Shown here piece by piece: positions 8,781 to 18,262 of a stretch of 58,412 nucleotides of DNA; position 1 is the first letter of the stretch; every line of letters starts with the position of its first letter. The notes under the pieces are model-generated. The model was given only the letters and a program-made list of their open reading frames with translations. It did no database searches and was not told the DNA's origin. The stretch is from Shewanella inventionis (GTDB lineage: Bacteria; Pseudomonadota; Gammaproteobacteria; Enterobacterales; Shewanellaceae). The translations under genes were made by a program, and so were the position numbers. The stretch is from contig NZ_BMII01000031.1 of assembly GCF_014641855.1 (NCBI RefSeq), positions 1 to 58,412 of the forward strand. The letters are read 5' to 3'.

Positions 8781-8915
8781 GTGGGGTGAGCAGTATTGTC
8801 CAAAGTGCTTAAAATGTGGCCTGCGGCAAATCCAAAGCATTAAAGCTAAAATCTGCTTTTACATGGCCATATATGGACGCTCCCGATAAGTAAAGATAAT
8901 ACTTTGCTCACCCAC
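8781..8915. repeat. Imperfect inverted repeats left of hicAB
   Basis: The GGGTGAGCA-containing segment at 8781-8797 is inverted at 8898-8915 (AATACTTTGCTCACCCAC), 135 bp end to end. The motif GTGAGCAAAG occurs inverted at 8902-8911 and again in direct orientation at 9607-9616, on the far side of hicAB. This may be a decayed mobile element or boundary; no target duplication was recognised. Confidence 0.35.
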
Positions 8916-8946
8916 CATAGTCTTAGCATAATCTGAATCTTGTTTC

Positions 8947-8965
8947 GATATCAATTTGTGATATC
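8947..8965. promoter_or_regulatory. Palindromic operator of hicAB
   Basis: GATATCA-N5-TGATATC, a perfect 7-bp inverted repeat ending 10 bp before the hicA start. Position and symmetry fit autoregulation by the HicB DNA-binding domain, as known for hic modules; binding itself is inferred. Confidence 0.6.
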
Positions 8966-8974
8966 ATTCTGTTT

Positions 8975-9229
8975 ATGAATTCAAAGCAAAAACGCACTTT
9001 GATAGCGATATATACTGATCCAGTGTCTGCTTCTTTAGTATGGAAGGATATTGAGTCTCTGTTTGTATGTATCGGTGCTGAGGTGATTGAAGGAAATGGC
9101 TCGCGTGTTAGGTTCCATAAAAATGGCGTCATAGCTTCCTTCCACCGACCGCACCCAAAGAAAGAAGCAAAACCATATCAAGTCAAAGATGCGCGATCCT
9201 TTTTAATACAACTAGGAGTGGTACCATGA
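8975..9229 (+). CDS. hicA: HicA-type mRNA interferase toxin
   Basis: An 84-aa basic protein of the HicA toxin family, which cleaves mRNA when free of antitoxin. The dsRBD-like fold is suggested by KDIESLFVCIGAEVIEGNGSRVRFHKNGVIASFHRPHPKKEAKPYQVKDARSFL; the FHRPHP segment carries the conserved catalytic-type histidine. It is somewhat longer than minimal HicA proteins (about 60 aa). Its stop overlaps the antitoxin start by four bases (ATGA), giving the toxin-first order typical of hic loci. A 7-5-7 palindrome lies just upstream. Confidence 0.85.
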   Translation: MNSKQKRTLIAIYTDPVSASLVWKDIESLFVCIGAEVIEGNGSRVRFHKNGVIASFHRPHPKKEAKPYQVKDARSFLIQLGVVP

Positions 9230-9567
9230 GTAATTCAATGGTGTATCAAGGTTATGCTGCTCGTATAGAGTTTAGTTCTGAAGATGAGTGTTTTATTGGA
9301 CATATAGCAGGTATAAAAGACGTTGTTGGGTTTCATGGTGAAACAGTTTCTGAGCTAAAAACTGCATTTGAAGAAGCAGTTAATGACTATTTAAAAGCGT
9401 GTAAAAAGATTGGTAAAACACCTCAAAAACCATATTCAGGAAAGCTAATGTTACGCATTCGTCCTGAAATTCACGCAGCAGTTGCAACAGCTGCGGAGCT
9501 TAGTGGTCAGAGTATAAATCAGTGGGCGGCAGAGGCTCTCAATAGAGAAGCGAGTTTGTTTACTTAA
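9226..9567 (+). CDS. hicB: HicB-type antitoxin
   Basis: A 113-aa antitoxin partner of HicA. The N-terminal part (YQGYAARIEFSSEDECFIGHIAGIKDVVGFHGETVSELKTAFEEAVNDYL) is the partial RNase-H-like HicB domain. The C-terminus (KLMLRIRPEIHAAVATAAELSGQSINQWAAEALNR) is a ribbon-helix-helix DNA-binding domain of the Arc/CopG type. The ATG overlaps the hicA stop and is preceded by TAGGAG. It likely represses its own operon through the 8947-8965 palindrome. Confidence 0.9.
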   Translation: MSNSMVYQGYAARIEFSSEDECFIGHIAGIKDVVGFHGETVSELKTAFEEAVNDYLKACKKIGKTPQKPYSGKLMLRIRPEIHAAVATAAELSGQSINQWAAEALNREASLFT

Positions 9568-9734
9568 TCGGGTAATCGGAGGTGTCTAGCCTCATCTTGA
9601 CCTAGTGTGAGCAAAGCACCACAACATTTGTGGCCGCAAGCCAAAACGACAAAGCTCAAAGTGACAACTCAAATTACCGCTATACAACCATCCTGCATTA
9701 TTTACTCAGTAAATTCATGAATGAGGAGTCAAAG

Positions 9735-9920
9735 ATGAAATTAAACCATAAACTCAATCGGGCGCAGCTTAGTGCTTTAACCTTATGCTTAGGCACTTCA
9801 CTTGGTATGTCTATATTCGTTGGGAGTTCATCGCCTTTTATAGGATTAATGTTTGGTATAATTACAATTGGTGTTTATGTCATGATTATCTCTGGAAAGT
9901 GGAGTGCAAAAAATAACTAG
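9735..9920 (+). CDS. Small two-helix membrane protein, unknown function
   Basis: ATG 9735 is preceded by GAGGAG (9723-9728) at good spacing, giving 61 aa (MKLNHKLNRAQLSALTLCLG...). Longer in-frame starts at 9630 and 9717 have no ribosome site. Two hydrophobic segments are joined by a short loop around SSSPFIG, with basic residues at both termini. It sits 167 bp after hicB and 250 bp before the next gene. I do not recognise a family; the ribosome site and membrane pattern make it a plausible real gene. Confidence 0.5.
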   Translation: MKLNHKLNRAQLSALTLCLGTSLGMSIFVGSSSPFIGLMFGIITIGVYVMIISGKWSAKNN

Positions 9921-10170
9921 TAAGGATAGGCAGTGCGAAGCCGTGTCCTTATCCAATGTGTACTTTCGTTATGTGTATAGCCCTAATCGGTGAGATGTAA
10001 CTTTTTATTAGGTAAATAATAGCTCGATAAAACGAGAAGTTTGATTTAATAGTTATCTATCTGGCACTTTTCTGTAGCCAGCTAGATACCTTAGCTCATA
10101 AGCACAAATCATAACAACAAACTGTATTCCAACATTTCTTTGTTCACTACTCTCTCAATCCAAAACCCAT

Positions 10171-11061
10171 TTAACTCACAACATCGGTGAGCGCTGCTTC
10201 AATATCGGTATAGTTAAACTCATAACCTGCTTTGATCGCATTGGTGGGCAGCACAAATTGGCCTTCGATAAGTAACTGTGACATTTCACCCATAGCCAGT
10301 CTTAGTGCTAACGGTGGCGTGGTGATAATGGCTGGGCGATTAAGCACTTTGCCTAATGTTTGTGAAAATACCTTATTACTGACTGGATTTGGCGCAGTGG
10401 CATTGAACACCCCTTGCAAGGGCGGGTGCTCGAGTAAATAGTGAATTAAACCGACTAAGTCGCTGATGTGGATCCAGCTCATGCCTTGCTCGCCTTTACC
10501 GATGGGGCCACCGACTCCGAGCTTAAATGGCGGTAACATTTTGGCTAATGCGCCACCATTTTTACCCAGTACAATGCCAATTCGAGTAATACATACCCGG
10601 GTGTGTTGAGATTGTGCTTGTAGGGCTAAGTCTTCCCATTTTTGGCAAATATCGTGGCCAAACTCGGCGTGAAAACTGCTTTTTTCATCGACAGGCGTTG
10701 CACCTTGGGCGCCGTAATAACCTATTGCTGAGCCGCTAATAAAGGTGTGAGGCGGATTGCTGCTATTGCTGATAAGTTGGCTTATGGCGGCGGTAATATC
10801 CCAGCGGCTGCTGCAAATAAGCTGCTTTTGTCTAGGAGACCAGCGTTTTGCGACTATGGGTTCGCCAGCTAAATTGATCACCGCATCAATGTCGTTGAGG
10901 TCAGTTTTATCAGCTAGGCTTGACCAGTATTGATGTTGCTCACCCAGCTTGGCTTTAGCAGCAATAATATTACGGCTTAATATCACCAGTTGATGCTGTG
11001 TCAGCGAGCCCACTAACTGTTGGCCTACAAAGCCGGTGGCGCCAGTGATTAAAATCTTCAT
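10171..11061 (-). CDS. yfcH: YfcH-type NAD(P)-dependent epimerase/dehydratase (TIGR01777)
   Basis: A short-chain dehydrogenase-like protein of 296 aa. The start at 11061 is preceded by GGGAGC and begins MKILITGATGFVGQQLVGSL, placing the Rossmann glycine motif (GATGFVG) at the N-terminus; the upstream open extension is unlikely. It also shows VINLAGEPI, SGSAIGYYG and WIHISDLVGLIHYLLEHP, and ends with a DUF1731-like C-terminal region. Its substrate is unknown. It follows folX on the same strand, matching the folX-yfcH pair of enterobacteria. Confidence 0.88.
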   Translation of the reverse strand: MKILITGATGFVGQQLVGSLTQHQLVILSRNIIAAKAKLGEQHQYWSSLADKTDLNDIDAVINLAGEPIVAKRWSPRQKQLICSSRWDITAAISQLISNSSNPPHTFISGSAIGYYGAQGATPVDEKSSFHAEFGHDICQKWEDLALQAQSQHTRVCITRIGIVLGKNGGALAKMLPPFKLGVGGPIGKGEQGMSWIHISDLVGLIHYLLEHPPLQGVFNATAPNPVSNKVFSQTLGKVLNRPAIITTPPLALRLAMGEMSQLLIEGQFVLPTNAIKAGYEFNYTDIEAALTDVVS

Positions 11062-11146
11062 GTCAGCTCCCATTGAGTATCGCTGTTCAGCGGTGTAATA
11101 CGCGACCAAACATTAAAATGATCATCTTCTCGCCACGTTGCATGAG

Positions 11147-11515
11147 TTATTGTGGTTTTTGGTAACACAACTCCATCGATACCGAGTCGGCAAAACGCAG
11201 CGCATGGGGTTTGTCTATTTCGACACTGGCAAATTCAACCCAGTCGTGTTCGCTGGCGATGGCTAATGTTTGGTTTGTGAGGTTTTCTAACAACGAAAAA
11301 CGATTATTTTCAATCAAGGCAATGATTTTTTTAGTAATGGTGCGATAATTCAACGCATCGGCAACATTGTTACTGTTACGGGCCTTATCAGCACAATAAT
11401 GGATCACTACATTGACGATAATATCTTGTTGATTATTGATTTCGTCTTCTTTAATGCCGATATAAGTACGTAACCGTAGGTTTTTAATGCGTATAATGGC
11501 GGTTTCTGGTTTCAT
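11147..11515 (-). CDS. folX: FolX, dihydroneopterin triphosphate 2'-epimerase
   Basis: A 122-aa pterin enzyme of the T-fold superfamily that epimerises dihydroneopterin triphosphate to the monapterin form. The sequence [35 protein letters not shown]...[12 protein letters not shown]...[11 protein letters not shown]...[17 protein letters not shown] is very close to E. coli FolX along its whole length, which separates it from the related aldolase FolB. It is the first gene of a two-gene minus-strand unit with yfcH, 85 bp apart. Confidence 0.93.
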   Translation of the reverse strand: MKPETAIIRIKNLRLRTYIGIKEDEINNQQDIIVNVVIHYCADKARNSNNVADALNYRTITKKIIALIENNRFSLLENLTNQTLAIASEHDWVEFASVEIDKPHALRFADSVSMELCYQKPQ

Positions 11516-11669
11516 ATTATTGGTGTTATTCCCTTAATGTGATTCGCTGCTAATATCAATAAACTGATGCAGTAGAACAACAAAATTTAACTTAATTAGC
11601 AACACGTTACTGAGTTTAGCTTAGCATAATCAATCATTTTAAAAAGTAGCAATAAGGATTTTTTACCCT

Positions 11670-12818
11670 ATGAAAGGAATACAGCAATCGCCTATGGCCG
11701 TGCGCAGTTTTGTGGTTATGGCGTGTGTGGTGATTATTTTGGCGGGAATAAAAACCGCTAGCCCGATTGTGGTGCCGTTTGTCTTGTCGGCTTTTTTAGC
11801 CGTAATTTGTAATCCTGCCATTACTTTCATGTCTCGATTTCACTTCCCTAAGTGGTTATCAATTATGTTATTGATGGCCTTTATTGTACTGATGGGGTTG
11901 TGGTTAGCCAGTTTAGTCGGCAGTTCTATTAATGAATTTTCAAAACAAATGCCAGTGTATCGGCAACAATTAATTGAGCAGTTTGCATGGATTATTGAAA
12001 AGCTACAAAGCTTTAACATTCAAATATCTAAGCAAAAAGTGCTCGACTATTTCGACCCTGGTATGGCTTTGTCGATGACCACCAATATGCTTTCTGGGGT
12101 TGGTAATGTCATGGCGAATTTATTTCTGATTATTTTGACTATTGTGTTTATGTTGTTTGAAGCCCAAACACTGCCTAAAAAGTTTCATTTAGCCTTAGAC
12201 GACCCCGATATGCGTTTAAAGCAAATCGACAAGTTTTTGCAATCTGTTAATCAATACATGGTGATTAAAACTCTGGTGAGTTTAGCCACTGCCGCGGTAA
12301 TAGGAATAGGCCTTAGCATCATAGGTGTTGATTATGCGCTGTTGTGGGCGGTGATTGCGTTTTTGTTTAATTACATTCCTAATATCGGTTCGATTATTGC
12401 CGCTATTCCTGCTGTACTGTTAGCGTTTATTCAAATGGGGCCTGGGGCTGCGGGTATTACCGGGCTGTTATATGTGGGCACTAACATGGTGATGGGCAAT
12501 GTGGTTGAGCCACGCTTTATGGGGCGCGGACTAGGCCTGTCTACTCTTGTGGTATTTTTGTCTTTAATTTTTTGGGGCTGGTTATTAGGGTCTGTTGGTA
12601 TGCTGTTATCTGTGCCATTAACCATGATTGTTAAAATTGGTCTTGAATCAAGTGAGTCGGGCGGTTGGTTATCAATATTGCTCTCAGATGATGTTGAAGA
12701 CATCGTTAATCAGCCTGAAAATATCGAGCAAGTTGCTGCTACTTCAGCCGATGATATTGCACAACCAACAGACTATAGCCAGGTTGTTACTGATGATGAA
12801 CAATCCAAACCATCGTAA
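11670..12818 (+). CDS. AI-2E family (TqsA/PerM-like) membrane transporter
   Basis: A 382-aa inner-membrane protein of the AI-2E transporter family. Three hydrophobic segments open the protein (residues about 12-90), then a cytoplasmic/coiled stretch, then membrane segments through to about residue 330. The family signature is visible in LLWAVIAFLFNYIPNIGSIIAAIPAVLLAFIQMGP and NVVEPRFMGRGLGLSTLVVFLSLIFWGWLLGSVGMLLSVPLT. An acidic tail of about 50 residues ends the protein. AAGGA lies about a dozen bases before the ATG. Substrate unknown: members include the autoinducer-2 exporter TqsA but many have other roles. Confidence 0.87.
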   Translation: MKGIQQSPMAVRSFVVMACVVIILAGIKTASPIVVPFVLSAFLAVICNPAITFMSRFHFPKWLSIMLLMAFIVLMGLWLASLVGSSINEFSKQMPVYRQQLIEQFAWIIEKLQSFNIQISKQKVLDYFDPGMALSMTTNMLSGVGNVMANLFLIILTIVFMLFEAQTLPKKFHLALDDPDMRLKQIDKFLQSVNQYMVIKTLVSLATAAVIGIGLSIIGVDYALLWAVIAFLFNYIPNIGSIIAAIPAVLLAFIQMGPGAAGITGLLYVGTNMVMGNVVEPRFMGRGLGLSTLVVFLSLIFWGWLLGSVGMLLSVPLTMIVKIGLESSESGGWLSILLSDDVEDIVNQPENIEQVAATSADDIAQPTDYSQVVTDDEQSKPS

Positions 12819-12851
12819 ATTGATGAGTAAATTGAGTAAGTAAGAGAGAGT

Positions 12852-13760
12852 ATGAAGCGTTTTTTACAAGTGTTACCCGGTTTGGCAGTAGGCGATGATG
12901 TTTGTCGTTTATTTCATGGTCGCGGCGGTTTATTTGCTGGCGATGAACATCTTTGTTTAGATTGGTACAAGCCCGTATTGCTATTAACTAGCTTTAAAAT
13001 GTTAGACGATGAGCAACGAGACGAACTGGTCAATGCGATCGTCGTCTATTGGCAATTACAGTATCCAAATGAACCTTTAAACCTAGTTTATCAATACCGT
13101 CATGGTGGCCAAACCTTTAGCGAATTATTATACGGTGAGGTACCTGAGCAACACGTGGTAACTGAAAACGGTTGTCGTTTTTTAGTGCATTTATTGCGCG
13201 GCCAAAACCATGGCCTATTTTTAGACATGGCCAATGGTCGTGCATGGGTAAAGCAACATGCCAAGCATAAAAAAGTGCTTAATTTGTTTGCCTACACTTG
13301 TGGGTTTTCGGTGGCAGCCTTGCAAGGTGGCGCCGATGAAGTGGTTAATATGGATATGAGTAAAGGCGCATTGAGTATTGGTAAGCAAAACCATTTACTT
13401 AACGATTTACCGGTGGGCGCACGTTACTTAGGCCATGATATTTTTAAGTCCTGGGGCAAACTCACAAAACTTGGGCCTTATGACTTAATTGTTGCGGATC
13501 CGCCAAGTAATCAACGTGGTAGTTTTGTGGCTACTAAAGACTATGAGCGCCTGTTAAAACGTTTACCAGACTTGTTAGCGCCGCAAGGGGAAGTGTTATT
13601 GTGCCTCAATGCACCTGAACTAGGCAGTGATTTTTTAATGCAACAAGTGGCTAATACAGCACCGCAATTGACCTATGTTGAACGGCTTGCAAACCCAAGT
13701 GTTTTTGCAGATGTTGATGAGCAAAAATCATTAAAAGTGTTACGTTATCGTTTAAGTTAA
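12852..13760 (+). CDS. Class I SAM-dependent methyltransferase (Methyltrans_SAM / RlmI-like)
   Basis: A 302-aa putative methyltransferase. The Rossmann SAM-binding motif I is VLNLFAYTCGFSVAALQGGADEVVNMDMS (about residues 142-170), characteristic of the RlmI/RlmK-like group; motif IV is DLIVADPPSNQRGSF, with DPPS instead of NPPY. Compared with RlmI it lacks an evident PUA domain: the N-terminus carries a shorter domain with RGGLFAGDEHLCLDWYKP. Substrate unknown; rRNA is the usual target of related enzymes. It begins 33 bp after the AI-2E gene and is followed by a strong terminator, so the two may be cotranscribed. Confidence 0.8.
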   Translation: MKRFLQVLPGLAVGDDVCRLFHGRGGLFAGDEHLCLDWYKPVLLLTSFKMLDDEQRDELVNAIVVYWQLQYPNEPLNLVYQYRHGGQTFSELLYGEVPEQHVVTENGCRFLVHLLRGQNHGLFLDMANGRAWVKQHAKHKKVLNLFAYTCGFSVAALQGGADEVVNMDMSKGALSIGKQNHLLNDLPVGARYLGHDIFKSWGKLTKLGPYDLIVADPPSNQRGSFVATKDYERLLKRLPDLLAPQGEVLLCLNAPELGSDFLMQQVANTAPQLTYVERLANPSVFADVDEQKSLKVLRYRLS

Positions 13761-13776
13761 CACCTACTGTTCTATT

Positions 13777-13809
13777 AAAAACCGCCCTTAAAACCAGGGC
13801 GGTTTTTTT
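13777..13809 (+). terminator. Rho-independent terminator after the methyltransferase gene
   Basis: The stem AAAACCGCCCT / AGGGCGGTTTT with a short A-rich loop runs into a T-tract, 17 bp after the stop codon. Confidence 0.9.
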
Positions 13810-13972
13810 ATGGGTATTCGTCTACTACAATTAATTAACATGTTAGTGGTAAAGACTAGATTTATTTATTTTAGAGACAGTTGATATTTATCAAGTAAAC
13901 GGTAAGCAAGTCTTTATTTAATCGATATTTATGCTTAAAAAGCTCGATCTGAATAATGATTTAACTAATTTG

Positions 13973-13986
13973 ATGATCTAGATCAT
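13973..13986. promoter_or_regulatory. FNR/EtrA-like (CRP-family) box upstream of nap
   Basis: ATGAT-CTAG-ATCAT is a perfect palindrome matching the FNR consensus TTGAT-N4-ATCAA at 8 of 10 positions and its TGAT/ATCA core completely. It lies 131 bp before napE, with a TATATAG candidate -10 element at 14014-14020. Anaerobic activation of nap is typical of the family; use of this site is inferred. Confidence 0.6.
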
Positions 13987-14117
13987 ATATCCCTTAGTTT
14001 ACCAATTTGTGAGTATATAGTTTGTTAATTGATAAACGCTAAAATTCTCCTGAGTTCAAATCAAGAACAACGAAAGTTAATCAATAGGTTGTTTAATCCC
14101 CCACTACTGGAGGGTCT

Positions 14118-14276
14118 ATGAGTAAAGATACAACTAATCTAAAAGGCTTGGAGCTGAAGATATTTATCTTCTTAACCGTTTTTTTAGCGCCCATTTTATC
14201 TGTGTTGCTGGTCAGTGCATTGGGGTTCAGTATTTGGTTTAGCCAAATTTTAACTGGACCACCAGGCGCAGGTTAA
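14118..14276 (+). CDS. napE: NapE, small membrane subunit of the Nap system
   Basis: A 52-aa protein starting at ATG 14118 behind GGAGGG (14109-14114). The sequence MSKDTTNLKGLELKIFIFLT...SALGFSIWFSQILTGPPG has one hydrophobic segment and the G-P-P-G ending typical of NapE. It is the first gene of napEDABC, the arrangement of the alpha-type Nap clusters of Shewanella. NapE has no firmly established enzymatic role. Confidence comes from size, topology and position. Confidence 0.88.
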   Translation: MSKDTTNLKGLELKIFIFLTVFLAPILSVLLVSALGFSIWFSQILTGPPGAG

Positions 14277-14312
14277 CAAAACAATAAAAAATCAATGATA
14301 TGAGAGTGATGT

Positions 14313-14570
14313 ATGAGCAGTGAACTTCACGTAACCAGCTTAATTGTTCAAGTACAACCTGAGCGAATGGCTGAAGTAAGACAGAAAATAATGGCCATCC
14401 CAAATGCTGAGTTGTCAGCTAATAATGACGTTAAGTTAGTGGTTGTCGTTGAAGGCCCTAGCCAAAAATCGTTGATGGATGATATTTCAACGATTAATGC
14501 CATTCCCGGTGTGTTATCTGCCACCATGGTTTATCACCAAAGTGAAGAGCTTGAAGAAGGTGAAAAATGA
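14313..14570 (+). CDS. napD: NapD, chaperone for NapA maturation
   Basis: An 85-aa cytoplasmic chaperone that binds the Tat signal peptide of NapA and assists cofactor loading. It has the ferredoxin-like NapD pattern: [43 protein letters not shown], then [19 protein letters not shown]. The stop overlaps the napA start by four bases (ATGA), so the chaperone and its client are translationally coupled. Confidence 0.93.
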   Translation: MSSELHVTSLIVQVQPERMAEVRQKIMAIPNAELSANNDVKLVVVVEGPSQKSLMDDISTINAIPGVLSATMVYHQSEELEEGEK

Positions 14571-17062
14571 AAATGAATAGACGCGATTTTATGAAAGCCA
14601 ATGCCGCTATGGCTGCGGCAAGTGTTGCTGGTTTAGCGCTACCGACCAGCGCAACAAATTTAATAACCAGCTCTGAGCAAACCAAACTTGAATGGAACAA
14701 AGCACCTTGCCGTTTTTGTGGTACAGGTTGTTCAGTGATGGTTGCGACCCGCGACGGTAAAGTGGTGGCTACCCATGGTGATGCAAAAAGTGAAGTTAAC
14801 CGCGGCTTAAACTGCATTAAAGGCTACTTTTTATCTAAAATTATGTACGGTCGTGACCGCCTGCAAACACCTATGTTACGTATGACCGACGGTAAATACG
14901 ATAAACACGGTGAGTTTACTCCAATTAGCTGGGAAAAAGCCTTCGACACCATGGCTGAACGCTGGAAAGCAACCATTAAAGCGAAAGGCCCAACGGCTGT
15001 TGGTATGTTTGGTTCAGGCCAATGGACTGTATGGGAAGGCTACGCCGCTGTTAAGTTAATGAAAGCAGGCTTTGGCTCAAACAACATTGACCCTAACGCT
15101 CGCCACTGTATGGCTTCTGCGGTAGGTGGTTTTATGCGTACCTTTGGTATTGATGAGCCAATGGGTTGTTATGATGATATGGAAGCGGCAGACGCGTTTG
15201 TGCTTTGGGGCTCAAACATGGCCGAAATGCACCCTATTTTGTGGACACGCGTAACCGATCGTCGTTTAAGTGCGCAACACGTAAAAGTTGCTGTGTTATC
15301 TACCTTTGAGCACCGCTCATTTGACCTAGCAGACTTACCGATTGTATTTACGCCGCAAACCGATTTGGCGATCCTTAACTTTATTGCCAATTACATTATT
15401 CAAAACGGTAAAGTGAATAAAGACTTTATCAGCAAGCACGTTAATTTCCGTAAAGGTACCACTGACATTGGTTATGGATTGCGCCCAACGCATCCATTAG
15501 AAATGAAAGCCAAAAACGTTGCGACAGCGGGCGACTCAACCCCAATCGACTTTGATGAATTTGCTAAATTTGTTGCCGACTACGATGTTGGATCGGTCAG
15601 TAAACTATCGGGTGTACCTGAACACAAACTTATCGAGTTAGCCGAGCTTTATGCTGATCCTAACCGTAAAGTGACCTCATTCTGGACGATGGGCTTTAAC
15701 CAGCATACTCGTGGTGTGTGGTGTAACAATCTTATATATAACATCCACTTACTAGTAGGTAAAATTTCTACACCAGGTAACAGTCCATTCTCGTTAACGG
15801 GTCAACCATCTGCTTGTGGTACCGCGCGTGAAGTAGGTACATTCTCGCATCGTTTACCTGCCGATATGGTTGTAACCGATCCTGAGCACAGAAAGCACGC
15901 TGAACACATTTGGAAAATCCCAAGCGGTATTATTCCACCTAAGCCTGGTTATCATGCTGTTGAGCAAAACCGTCGTTTAAAAGATGGCGATTTGAACTGT
16001 TACTGGGTGCAAGTGAACAACAACATGCAAGCGGGTCCTAACATTAACGAAGAAGGTTTACCGGGTTACCGCAATCCTGAAAACTTTATCGTAGTGTCAG
16101 ATGCCTACCCAACAGTGACTACTCAAGCGGCCGACTTGATTTTACCGACAGCCATGTGGGTAGAAAAAGAAGGTGCTTATGGTAATGCTGAGCGCCGCAC
16201 TCAATTTTGGCATCAAATGGTGCAAGCGCCTGGTGAGTCAAAATCAGATTTATGGCAGTTAATGGAGTTTTCTAAGCGCTTTACCACTGATGAAGTGTGG
16301 TCAGCAGATGTGCTAGCGGCCAATCCTTCATACAAAGGCAAGACACTGTTTGACGTTTTATTCAAGAATGGTCAAGTTGATAAGTTTCCTGTATCTGACG
16401 CAGATCCTAAATACATGAACGCCGAAAATGATGCCTTTGGTTTCTACGTGCAAAAAGGCTTGTTTGAAGAATACGCGACCTTTGGTCGTGGACACGGTCA
16501 CGATTTAGCAGATTTTGATGTTTACCACCAAGAACACGGCTTACGTTGGCCAGTTGTTGATGGAAAAGAAACTAAGTGGCGCTTCCGTGAAGGCTCTGAC
16601 CCATACGTTAAAGCGGGTAAAGATTTTGAGTTCTACGGTAAGCCAGACGGCCGTGCGGTTATCTTCGCATTACCTTATGAGCCAGCAGCAGAAGAGCCGG
16701 ATGATGAATACGATATCTGGTTATCGACTGGCCGTGTACTTGAGCATTGGCATTCAGGTTCAATGACACAGCGTGTACCTGAACTGTATAAAGCGTTCCC
16801 AGATGCGGTGTGTTTTATGCACCCAGAAGATGCAAAAAAGCGTGGTTTACGCCGTGGTGATGAAATTCGAGTGATTTCTCGTCGTGGTGAGATTAAAACC
16901 CGTGTTGAAACCCGTGGGCGTAACAAGCCTCCTGTGGGCTTAGTGTTTGTACCTTGGTTTGACGCAAGTCAGCTCATTAATAAAGTCACCTTAGATGCGA
17001 CAGATCCATTGTCAAAACAAACCGACTTTAAAAAATGTGCCATTAAGATTGTAAAGGCTTAA
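14567..17062 (+). CDS. napA: NapA, periplasmic nitrate reductase catalytic subunit
   Basis: An 831-aa molybdoenzyme reducing nitrate to nitrite in the periplasm. A twin-arginine signal peptide ([26 protein letters not shown]) is followed by the [4Fe-4S] cysteines C48, C51, C55 and C83. The Mo-coordinating cysteine is C181 in [12 protein letters not shown]. Molybdopterin guanine dinucleotide-binding segments follow to the end (for example [22 protein letters not shown]). ATG 14567 overlaps napD; an in-frame ATG at 14573 would keep the Tat motif and cannot be excluded. All key residues are present. Confidence 0.97.
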   Translation: MKMNRRDFMKANAAMAAASVAGLALPTSATNLITSSEQTKLEWNKAPCRFCGTGCSVMVATRDGKVVATHGDAKSEVNRGLNCIKGYFLSKIMYGRDRLQTPMLRMTDGKYDKHGEFTPISWEKAFDTMAERWKATIKAKGPTAVGMFGSGQWTVWEGYAAVKLMKAGFGSNNIDPNARHCMASAVGGFMRTFGIDEPMGCYDDMEAADAFVLWGSNMAEMHPILWTRVTDRRLSAQHVKVAVLSTFEHRSFDLADLPIVFTPQTDLAILNFIANYIIQNGKVNKDFISKHVNFRKGTTDIGYGLRPTHPLEMKAKNVATAGDSTPIDFDEFAKFVADYDVGSVSKLSGVPEHKLIELAELYADPNRKVTSFWTMGFNQHTRGVWCNNLIYNIHLLVGKISTPGNSPFSLTGQPSACGTAREVGTFSHRLPADMVVTDPEHRKHAEHIWKIPSGIIPPKPGYHAVEQNRRLKDGDLNCYWVQVNNNMQAGPNINEEGLPGYRNPENFIVVSDAYPTVTTQAADLILPTAMWVEKEGAYGNAERRTQFWHQMVQAPGESKSDLWQLMEFSKRFTTDEVWSADVLAANPSYKGKTLFDVLFKNGQVDKFPVSDADPKYMNAENDAFGFYVQKGLFEEYATFGRGHGHDLADFDVYHQEHGLRWPVVDGKETKWRFREGSDPYVKAGKDFEFYGKPDGRAVIFALPYEPAAEEPDDEYDIWLSTGRVLEHWHSGSMTQRVPELYKAFPDAVCFMHPEDAKKRGLRRGDEIRVISRRGEIKTRVETRGRNKPPVGLVFVPWFDASQLINKVTLDATDPLSKQTDFKKCAIKIVKA

Positions 17063-17072
17063 GGAGACAGAC

Positions 17073-17540
17073 ATGAAAACAGGTAAATTATTATCGATTA
17101 TCGCGTTATTAGGTGTCTCTGTCAGCGTGATGGCAACTAGCGTACCAGAAGAGAAAATTGACACGTTACGTTTAGCACCTATTAGCGAAGAAATGACCCC
17201 GCCTGCCATGCAAGCGGTGATCAACACTGATGTTAAGCAAGTGCGTAACTATCCTATGCAGCCACCGGTTATTCCACATAAGATTGATGGTTATCAAATT
17301 GATCTTAAAGTGAATAAGTGTATGCAATGCCATGCTCGTACGAGTACAGGGCATTCGCAAGCGCCGATGGTGAGTGTGACGCACTATATGGACCGAGATA
17401 ATAACTTTTTGGCTGATTTAACTCCACGACGTTATTTTTGTACTCAATGCCATGCGCCGCAGTTAGATGCCAAGTTACTCGTTGAAAATGATTTTGTTGA
17501 TATTGATCATTTAATTAAAGCTAAAGCTGCTAAGCATTAG
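17073..17540 (+). CDS. napB: NapB, diheme cytochrome c subunit of nitrate reductase
   Basis: A 155-aa periplasmic electron-transfer subunit that passes electrons from the quinol-oxidising partner to NapA. It has a signal peptide ([23 protein letters not shown]) and two c-type haem motifs, CMQCH (83-87) and CTQCH (123-127). Distal histidine candidates lie in [10 protein letters not shown] and [15 protein letters not shown]. It starts 10 bp after napA behind AAGGAGA and is cotranscribed. Confidence 0.95.
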   Translation: MKTGKLLSIIALLGVSVSVMATSVPEEKIDTLRLAPISEEMTPPAMQAVINTDVKQVRNYPMQPPVIPHKIDGYQIDLKVNKCMQCHARTSTGHSQAPMVSVTHYMDRDNNFLADLTPRRYFCTQCHAPQLDAKLLVENDFVDIDHLIKAKAAKH

Positions 17541-17548
17541 GAGTCAAT

Positions 17549-18148
17549 ATGTTAGCAAAACTGTTTGAGCAACTAAAACTGGTGTGGAAAATACTGCGTC
17601 GTCCGAGTGTCCATTACAGTCTTGGCTTTTTGACCATCGGTGGCTTTATTGCGGGGATCATTTTCTGGGGTGGATTTAACACCGCCCTTGAACTAACCAA
17701 CCGTGAGCAATTTTGTATCGGTTGTCACGAAATGGAAAACAACGTTTACCAAGAACTACAAACGACCATCCACTTTTCTAACCGAAGTGGTGTGCGGGCA
17801 ACGTGTCCTGACTGTCACGTACCGCATAACTGGACTGATAAAATTGCCCGTAAAATGCAGGCATCTAAAGAGGTCTGGGGTAAGGTGTTTGGTACTATTA
17901 ACACCCGCGAAAAGTTTGAGGCAAAGCGTCGCCATTTAGCTGAAAATGAGTGGAACCGCCTCAAAGCTAACGACTCATTAGAGTGTCGTAACTGTCATAA
18001 CTTTGATTACATGGATTTTACTCGTCAGTCTAAGCGTGCATCGCAAATGCATTCAACGTCTTTAGCCAGCGGTGAAAAAACCTGTATCGATTGTCATAAA
18101 GGTATTGCTCACCAATTACCTGATATGGCGGGTGTAGAAGGCTTCTAA
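17549..18148 (+). CDS. napC: NapC, membrane-anchored tetrahaem quinol dehydrogenase
   Basis: A 199-aa NapC/NirT-family cytochrome. One N-terminal membrane anchor ([20 protein letters not shown]) and four CxxCH haem sites at residues 56-60, 86-90, 146-150 and 179-183. It oxidises membrane quinol and reduces NapB. AGGAGT precedes the ATG, 8 bp after napB. It is the last gene of the operon and is followed by a strong terminator. No napF, napG or napH is seen here. Confidence 0.96.
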   Translation: MLAKLFEQLKLVWKILRRPSVHYSLGFLTIGGFIAGIIFWGGFNTALELTNREQFCIGCHEMENNVYQELQTTIHFSNRSGVRATCPDCHVPHNWTDKIARKMQASKEVWGKVFGTINTREKFEAKRRHLAENEWNRLKANDSLECRNCHNFDYMDFTRQSKRASQMHSTSLASGEKTCIDCHKGIAHQLPDMAGVEGF

Positions 18149-18173
18149 ACGCTTTCGATAAACTAAAATGAAT

Positions 18174-18204
18174 AAGGCCAGCAAATTGCTGGCCTTCTTT
18201 TTTG
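18174..18204 (+). terminator. Rho-independent terminator of napEDABC
   Basis: The stem AAGGCCAGCA / TGCTGGCCTT around a 3-nt loop is followed by a T-rich tract, 25 bp after the napC stop. Confidence 0.92.
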
Positions 18205-18262
18205 TCTTGTATTCACACTTAACACGTAGTGCTTATCGCAACCCTGTTCATGACAAAAGTCG

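Noticed and set aside
8781..9650. Integron attC-like sites around hicAB
   Set aside because: The repeats lack the GTTRRRY / RYYYAAC core sites and the paired-box layout of attC.
9922..9953. Hairpin after the 61-aa gene as a terminator
   Set aside because: The stem is imperfect (AAGGA..GGC / GCC..TCCTT) and no T-run follows.
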